A stretch of 64,000 bases of DNA, from contig CAYYFR010000001.1 in assembly GCA_964470865.1 (NCBI GenBank), positions 74,124 to 138,123 on the forward strand. Reading direction: 5' to 3'. The position numbers and the translations under genes are program-made. Positions 59,072 to 64,000 of this stretch are shown piece by piece. Numbering within the stretch: the first letter of the stretch is position 1; every line of letters begins with the position of its first letter. The notes beneath the pieces are model-generated. The model made no database searches, was not told where the DNA came from, and saw only the letters and a program-made list of their open reading frames with translations. The DNA comes from JAEUOS01 sp964470865. GTDB taxonomy: Bacteria > Pseudomonadota > Gammaproteobacteria > Burkholderiales > JAEUOS01.

Positions 59072-59649
59072 GCGCAGGCGGCTTTCACGTACATGGCCCG
59101 CATGACCACGCGGTCGAACACGCGGCCCAGGATTCGCACCATGCGGACGACGGTTTCGGCGGGCGCCTGGCGGTCGCCACCGCGGTATTGGCAACCGTTG
59201 GCGCGCTGTTCTCCTATCAGGGCGGCGCCACGCAAAACAACGCGATGATTTTCAAGAACAACGCCGCGATCAAGAAAACCGAAGCCTCGAACCAGTGGAA
59301 CTACTACCAGGCCAAGAGCAGTAAACAGAACCTGGCCGAACTCGCCATGGCGCTGCCGGGCGTGGATGTCGAGAAATACAAGAAGGAAGTAGCGCGCTAC
59401 AAGACCGAGAAGGACGACATCAAGAAGGATGCCGAGAAGCTCGAGGCCGAATCGAAAAAATGGGATGACGAATCCGAAAAGCAGATCCACCTGCACCATC
59501 GCTGGGCCCAGGCAATGACCGTGATCCAGGTGGCCATCGCGCTGGCCGCGATCACCTTGATCACCAGGAAGAAATGGATGCAGACCGGCGTCTACATTGC
59601 CGCCGCCGCCAGCGCGGTGCTCGCCGCCATGGCGATGTTGCATCTGTGA
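59068..59649 (+). CDS. DUF4337 membrane-anchored protein
   Basis: A 193-residue protein of DUF4337. The first 30 residues are His/Asp-rich (HVHGPHDHAVEHAAQDSHHA). One helix follows (LAVATAVLATVGALFSY), then a long charged coiled coil (about 70-145), then two C-terminal helices. The family is seen in many proteobacteria, often without a known role. Its start overlaps folA. The His-rich start suggests metal binding; that is a guess. Confidence 0.83.
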   Translation: MSAGGFHVHGPHDHAVEHAAQDSHHADDGFGGRLAVATAVLATVGALFSYQGGATQNNAMIFKNNAAIKKTEASNQWNYYQAKSSKQNLAELAMALPGVDVEKYKKEVARYKTEKDDIKKDAEKLEAESKKWDDESEKQIHLHHRWAQAMTVIQVAIALAAITLITRKKWMQTGVYIAAAASAVLAAMAMLHL

Positions 59650-59773
59650 CACGACAGCCTGCGCGCAAGCGCGCCTGAGGCATTTTTTCATCGAATCCGG
59701 CAAGGATTCGTCTTACACTTCAGCGCGCGGCCGGATCATCCCGCCGCGCCTTCTTTCGCAGGAGCCGCCGGCC

Positions 59774-62038
59774 ATGAAATTCCGTTTTCCGATCGTCATA
59801 ATAGATGAAGATTTCCGTTCCGAAAATACCTCGGGCCTGGGCATTCGCGCGCTGGCCGACGCCATCGAGAAGGAAGGCATGGAGATTCTCGGCGCCACCA
59901 GCTACGGCGATCTCTCGCAATTCGCCCAGCAGCAGTCGCGCGCCTCGGCTTTCATCCTGTCGATCGACGACGAAGAGTTCACGCCCGGCCCCGAACTCGA
60001 CCCGGCGGTGCTGAACCTGCGCAAATTCATCGATGAAATCCGCTTCAAGAACGCCGAGATCCCGATCTACCTGTATGGCGAGACCAAAACCTCGAGTCAT
60101 ATTCCGAACGTCATCCTGCGTGAACTTCACGGCTTCATCCACATGTTCGAGGACACGCCGGAATTCGTGGCGCGCCACATCATCCGCGAAGCCAAGAGTT
60201 ACCTCGACTCGCTACCGCCGCCGTTTTTCCGCGCACTGGTGCACTACGCGCAAGACGGGTCGTACTCCTGGCATTGCCCCGGACATTCGGGTGGCGTGGC
60301 CTTTCTTAAATCGCCGATCGGCCAGATGTTCCACCAGTTCTTCGGCGAAAACATGTTGCGTGCAGACGTGTGCAATGCCGTCGAGGAACTGGGCCAGTTG
60401 CTCGACCACACCGGCCCGGTGGCAGCGTCCGAGCGCAACGCCGCGCGCATCTTCAACGCCGATCACTGCTTTTTCGTCACCAACGGCACCTCGACCTCGA
60501 ACAAGATGGTGTGGCATTCCACGGTGGGCCCGGACGATATCGTGGTGGTTGACCGCAACTGCCACAAGTCGATACTGCACTCGATCATCATGACCGGCGC
60601 GATTCCCGTATTCCTCACGCCCAAGCGCAATCACCTGGGCATCATCGGCCCGATCCCGCTGGAGGAATTCCGGCCCGAGAATATCCAGAAAAAGATCGAC
60701 GCCAATCCTTTCGCCAAGGCGGCGCAGGCCAAACATCCCGAGCGCACGCCACGCATCCTGACCATCACCCAATCGACCTACGACGGCATCATCTACAACG
60801 TCGAGATGCTCAAGGAGGTTCTGGGCTCCTACATCGACACCCTGCATTTCGACGAAGCCTGGCTACCGCACGCCACCTTCCATGATTTCTACAAGAACAT
60901 GCATGCCATCGGCCGCGATCGGCCGCGCAGCAAGGAACCGCTGATCTTCGCCACCCATTCGACCCACAAGTTGCTGGCCGGCATTTCGCAGGCCTCGCAG
61001 ATCCTGGTGCAGGAATCCGAGACCCGCAAGCTCGACCGCCATGTGTTCAACGAGGCTTACCTGATGCACACCTCGACCTCGCCGCAATACGCCATCATCG
61101 CCTCGTGCGATGTGGCCGCGGCGATGATGGAACCGCCCGGCGGCACAGCGTTAGTGGAAGAGTCGATCAGCGAAGCGCTGGATTTTCGGCGCGCCATGCG
61201 CAAGGTCGACGACGAGTGGGGCAAGGACTGGTGGTTCAAGGTGTGGGGGCCCAGCAACCTGCAGGCCGACGGCATCGGCCGCCAGGAAGACTGGATGCTC
61301 AAGACCAACGACAAATGGCACGGTTTCGGCGATCTGGCACCCGGCTTCAACATGCTGGACCCGATCAAGGCCACCATCGTCACGCCGGGGTTGGATGTCG
61401 CCGGCAAGTTCGCCAAGACCGGCATCCCCGCCTCGATCGTCACCAAATTCCTGGCCGAACACGGCGTGATCGTGGAGAAAGCAGGCCTCTATTCGTTTTT
61501 CATCATGTTCACCATCGGCATCACCAAGGGCCGCTGGAACACGCTGGTTACCGCCTTGCAGCAGTTCAAGGACGACTACGACAAGAACGCGCCCTTGTGG
61601 CGCATCCTGCCGGAGTTCTGCCAGGCGCACCCGAAGTACGAGCGCACCGGATTGAAGGACCTGTGCCAGCAGATCCACGAGATGTACAAGGCAGGCGACG
61701 TGGCGCGCCTGACCACCGAAATGTATGCCTCCGACATGCTGCCGGCGATGAAGCCATCGGAGGCCTTCGCCATGATGGCGCACCGCGAAATCGACCGGGT
61801 CGCCATCGACGACCTCGAGGGCCGCGCCACAAGCGTGCTGCTCACCCCCTACCCACCCGGCATACCGCTCCTGATTCCGGGCGAGCGTTTCAACCGCACG
61901 ATTGTCGAATACCTGAGATTCGCACGCGGCTTCAACGAGCGCTTTCCTGGCTTCGACACCGACATTCACGGCCTGGTTGAAGAAACCTTCGACAGCCCGA
62001 AAACCATGTATTACGTCGATTGCCTGCGCGAAAAATAG
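59774..62038 (+). CDS. Arginine/lysine/ornithine decarboxylase (PLP, large type)
   Basis: A 754-residue decarboxylase of the AdiA/LdcI/SpeC family. There is an N-terminal receiver-like wing domain (FPIVIIDEDFRSENTSGLG), then the PLP core with the Schiff-base lysine near residue 399 in ATHSTHKLLAG and the SWHCPGHSGGVAFLKSPIG segment. The C-terminal domain ends FPGFDTDIHGLVEE. It removes CO2 from a basic amino acid to give a polyamine or agmatine; sequence alone does not decide which substrate. AGGAG lies 12-8 bp before the ATG at 59774. TACACT at 59714 may be its -10 box. Confidence 0.92.
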   Translation: MKFRFPIVIIDEDFRSENTSGLGIRALADAIEKEGMEILGATSYGDLSQFAQQQSRASAFILSIDDEEFTPGPELDPAVLNLRKFIDEIRFKNAEIPIYLYGETKTSSHIPNVILRELHGFIHMFEDTPEFVARHIIREAKSYLDSLPPPFFRALVHYAQDGSYSWHCPGHSGGVAFLKSPIGQMFHQFFGENMLRADVCNAVEELGQLLDHTGPVAASERNAARIFNADHCFFVTNGTSTSNKMVWHSTVGPDDIVVVDRNCHKSILHSIIMTGAIPVFLTPKRNHLGIIGPIPLEEFRPENIQKKIDANPFAKAAQAKHPERTPRILTITQSTYDGIIYNVEMLKEVLGSYIDTLHFDEAWLPHATFHDFYKNMHAIGRDRPRSKEPLIFATHSTHKLLAGISQASQILVQESETRKLDRHVFNEAYLMHTSTSPQYAIIASCDVAAAMMEPPGGTALVEESISEALDFRRAMRKVDDEWGKDWWFKVWGPSNLQADGIGRQEDWMLKTNDKWHGFGDLAPGFNMLDPIKATIVTPGLDVAGKFAKTGIPASIVTKFLAEHGVIVEKAGLYSFFIMFTIGITKGRWNTLVTALQQFKDDYDKNAPLWRILPEFCQAHPKYERTGLKDLCQQIHEMYKAGDVARLTTEMYASDMLPAMKPSEAFAMMAHREIDRVAIDDLEGRATSVLLTPYPPGIPLLIPGERFNRTIVEYLRFARGFNERFPGFDTDIHGLVEETFDSPKTMYYVDCLREK

Positions 62039-62080
62039 GCACCGACAGCCTGAGGATCGGCGTCGCCGTTCGCCTGCGCT

Positions 62081-62109
62081 TCCAAATAGCGGCCGGAAAT
62101 TGCTATAAT
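62081..62109 (+). promoter_or_regulatory. Promoter of tRNA-Arg
   Basis: A perfect TATAAT (62104-62109) ends nine bases before the tRNA. The -35 region TCCAAA at 62081-62086, 17 bp away, is weak. The tRNA would begin a few bases after the start of transcription near 62116. Confidence 0.6.
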
Positions 62110-62118
62110 GCGGGGCAT

Positions 62119-62195
62119 GCGGCTGTAGCTCAGTTGGATAGAGTACTTGGCTACGAACCAAGGGGTCGTGGGTTCGATTCCTGCCAGCCGCACCA
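62119..62195 (+). tRNA. tRNA-Arg(ACG): tRNA-Arg(ACG)
   Basis: A 77-nt cloverleaf. The acceptor stem GCGGCTG pairs with CAGCCGC, the anticodon stem CTTGG/CCAAG encloses loop CTACGAA with anticodon ACG, and CCA is encoded at 62193-62195. It reads CGT, CGC and CGA codons when A34 is converted to inosine. A hairpin terminator follows. Confidence 0.95.
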
Positions 62196-62202
62196 GTAAA
62201 TC

Positions 62203-62234
62203 AAAGGGTTAGCCGCGCAAGCTGCTAGCCCTTT
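62203..62234 (+). terminator. Terminator after tRNA-Arg
   Basis: AAAGGGTTAGC and GCTAGCCCTTT form an 11-bp stem with one G-T pair and a 10-base loop, followed by GTCTTA. It is placed correctly for the end of the tRNA transcript. The stop codon of the opposite reading frame falls in it. Confidence 0.65.
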
Positions 62235-63270
62235 GTCTTACCCCGAAGTCGCCACCGGCTTTCGCCAGGAGATGCAGCGCTTCATGGCGCCGGATCTGGC
62301 GGCGCAAACTGTGAAGCAGGCAGCGTTTTGGACCTATCTTGCGAACCTGATGGATGAGTTGTGTGCGCAGGCGGCGCGGCAGTTGCGTGGCGCGGGTGCC
62401 GGGCCTGCGTTCCGTATGTAGGCGAGCACAGCCGCGGGCCGCCGCAGGTCTACATTCCGCAGGTGGCGCCGGACACCAACCCCAACAGGGGTAGGGCCCC
62501 GCGTACGTGCCGAACACACCGGTGTGCGTCACGAGTCTGCCGCCGCGCCACACATGCAACTGGTAGCCCGGTGGTTCCATGCGAAAGCTGGACGGTCCCT
62601 CCGGGTCAAGGTCGAGCGTGACCTGGTGCGCGGGGCTCGGGCCGGTCGAGGCGAAGGTGTTGGCGAAGCGTGCCTGGATGCTGCGATGCAGGTGGCCGCA
62701 GACGATGCGTTCGATGTTGCGATGACCGGCCAGAAGCGCTTCGAGGTCGGCGCTGCCTTCGAGCAGGCCGATGCGGTCCATGTGCGCGATGTGCGTGGTG
62801 AACGGCGGGTGGTGCATCGCGATCACGGTCGGTGGGGTGTGGTCGAGATGTTCGCGCAACCAGTCCAGGCGCGCCGAATCCAGAATGCCGTGCGATTGCT
62901 GTGGCACCACAGTATCGAGCGTCAGCAGGGCCAGGCCGCACAGGTCGATGCGGTACTGGATGAAGGGCAGGACGCCCTGCAGATGCGCATGGGCCGGGAA
63001 GGCCGCGCGCATCGCGGCGCGCTCATCGTGGTTGCCGGGCAGCAGGCAGGCTGGCTTGCCCAATTGCCCGATGCCGCGCGCCAGTTGCGCATACTCGTCG
63101 GCGCGGCCAAAGTCGGTCAGGTCGCCGGTCAGCAGATAGGCGTCAGGCGCTGGCGACAGGTGCGCGAGTTCGTCAATCGCCTTGCGAAAAAAATCGTTGG
63201 CGTCGACGCGCCCGTAGGCGAGCGAGCCGGGCGCGCGCAGGGGCAGGTCGGTGAGCTGGCAAAGAATCAT
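62209..63270 (-). pseudogene. Damaged metallophosphoesterase with foreign C-terminus
   Basis: The minus-strand frame encodes 353 residues. The first 260 match cyclic-nucleotide type metallophosphoesterases: LTGDLTDFG, LPGNHDERAA, MHHPPF, CGHLHR are present. In the first metal motif, QLTDLPLR has Pro10 where the family has His (D-x-H), so a metal ligand is lost. After GVFGTYAGPY (residue 260, near position 62490) homology stops and 90 Arg/Cys-rich residues of unrelated reading follow to 62209. Normal proteins end near there, so the original stop was replaced at a junction. Seven bases separate it from the truncated ABC ATPase gene, a typical partner. Confidence 0.7.
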
Positions 63271-63277
63271 GGCGGCC

Positions 63278-63716
63278 TCAGGCAGTCGGAGCGAGGAAGG
63301 TGGCGGGATCGAGCACGACGCCCACGCGGGTACCGGTCGCGACCATGCGGCGCGCTTCGACGTGCAGCATCTGGCCGTCGTCGAGCGTGATGGAGAGCGT
63401 CGAAAGATTGCCAAGGAACATCGCGCTGGAAACCGTGGCGTCGAAGCCGCCGGCGCCGGGCGCGACCAGCGCGATGTGCTCGGGCCGCACCAGCACCTCG
63501 CCGTGCGCGGCGTGCACAAGCCGGTTGACCTGGCCGATGAATTCGGCGACGAAGCGGGTCGCGGGTCGTGCGTAGATGTCCTCGGCGCCGCCGATCTGCT
63601 CGATGCGGCCCTTCGACAGCACCGCGATGCGGTCGCCCAGGGCCATCGCCTCGGCCTGGTCGTGGGTGACGAATACGGAGGTGACACCGAGGGTGGCGAG
63701 CAGGCGCTGCTGGCGC
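63278..63716 (-). pseudogene. ABC transporter ATP-binding protein, C-terminal fragment
   Basis: The minus strand keeps the end of an ABC ATPase of the PotA/FbpC type. QQRLLATLGVTSVFVTHDQA is the D-loop/H-loop region, followed by LGDRIAVLSKGRIEQIGGAE and a TOBE_2 domain (VRPEHIALVAPGAGGFDATV). The Walker A and signature parts are missing because the sequence changes near 63716 to a transposase-like reading on the other strand. It was presumably co-transcribed with the phosphoesterase. Truncation by an IS91-type element is the simplest cause. Confidence 0.8.
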
Positions 63717-64000
63717 CCAACGCGCCTGCGCTATGCGGTCACAGCGCTGGCGCAGCCCGCTGAGATTTCCGCCGCACCGACGCCGGTTGCGCCGATCCCG
63801 CCGGATGCGGCCCCGGCAGAGCCAATGCATCGCCAAGCGGCGCGCTACGTCTGGGCGCTTCTGCTGGCGCGCATCTACGAGGTGCTGCCGCTTACGTGCC
63901 CGCAGTGCGGCGGCGCGATGAAGATCATCGCTTTCATCACCGAGACGGTGGTGATGCGGGAGATTCTCGGTCATCTGCGTGAGCCCAAGTCACCGCCGCG
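63717..64000 (+). mobile_element. C-terminal part of an IS91-family transposase (cut by window end)
   Basis: In the frame that starts around 63726 the reading LRYAVTALAQPAE, then RYVWALLLARIYEVLPLTCP, QCGGAMKIIAFITETVV, matches the C-terminus of IS91-type (Y2) transposases, with the CxxC of the zinc-like end. Upstream the sequence LLAPNAP is in another frame, so the segment also has a small deletion. It continues past position 64000. Its left border is the point where the ABC ATPase is cut. Confidence 0.75.

Noticed and set aside
62233..62421. 62-residue plus-strand frame after the tRNA
   Set aside because: TTG start inside the tRNA terminator, no known motif and no ribosome site; too weak to list as a gene.
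1..64000. CRISPR array, rRNA operon, prophage or secretion system
   Set aside because: No regularly spaced short repeats, rRNA sequence, phage structural genes or secretion components were seen on either strand.

Overview
The window is G+C-rich chromosomal DNA that looks like a betaproteobacterium of the Burkholderiales type. The evidence is the Maf/RsmI-like pair at the left edge, DUF1631, DUF3460 next to scpA, Bug-type (tripartite tricarboxylate) solute receptors, and a DUF3305/DUF3306 formate dehydrogenase cluster. Species-level assignment is not possible from the sequence alone. Genes are dense, neighbours often overlap by ATGA, and no rRNA, CRISPR array or prophage was seen.

Layout. 1-5.5 kb: an outward sigma-70 promoter, a Maf pyrophosphatase, an RsmI-like methylase, a PucG-like ureidoglycine aminotransferase behind a doubled GTATAC operator, and comEC. 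5.6-11.5 kb: a DUF1631 protein with a CRP-like site upstream, a HEAT/TPR exported protein, DUF2461, a thiolase, and a small cytochrome c behind a 111-bp MITE-like element. 11.5-27 kb is a catabolic island. It holds a fused 5-oxoprolinase with a D-glutamate-cyclase-like partner, a sugar-acid type set (IlvD-like dehydratase, 3-hydroxyisobutyrate-dehydrogenase-like reductase, DapA-like lyase, decayed Bug receptor), then a hydantoin set (hydantoinase, N-carbamoylase, an ABC importer without ATPase behind a very good sigma-54 promoter, hydantoin-type racemase, flavin reductase, ABM-domain protein). 27-30.6 kb: a second palindromic element that supplies the scpA stop codon, scpA, DUF3460, and a chromate pair (rhodanese-ChrB fusion plus ChrA).

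30.7-46.9 kb is a formate dehydrogenase and molybdenum-cofactor locus. A ten-gene leftward run (DUF3305, DUF3306, a 705-residue polyferredoxin, TorD-like chaperone, TAT peptide, FdhA, FdhB, lipoprotein, cytochrome b subunit, Pro-rich secreted protein) stands opposite moaA, fdhD and a MobA-MoeA fusion, with a Bug receptor and an amidohydrolase in between. 47-56 kb: a NYN-LOTUS protein, a membrane protein with BRO-N-like tail, RmuC, a truncated haemoglobin, an FtsX-type permease without ATPase, and DUF4126. 54.5-57.6 kb: a large PilZ-like protein faces a serine/threonine kinase that carries a receiver domain without its phosphoacceptor. 57.7-62 kb: thyA-folA-DUF4337, a PLP basic amino acid decarboxylase, and tRNA-Arg(ACG). 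62.2-64 kb is damaged DNA: a metallophosphoesterase with a lost metal ligand and a foreign tail, an ABC ATPase truncated at its N-terminus, and the end of an IS91-type transposase.

The genes suggest a soil or water organism that scavenges nitrogen from cyclic amides under sigma-54 control and oxidises formate at the membrane with a molybdenum enzyme. The best candidates for something new are the pseudo-receiver kinase/PilZ-like pair, the polyferredoxin-DUF3305-DUF3306 module, the MobA-MoeA fusion, and the sigma-54-driven transporter that lacks an ATPase.
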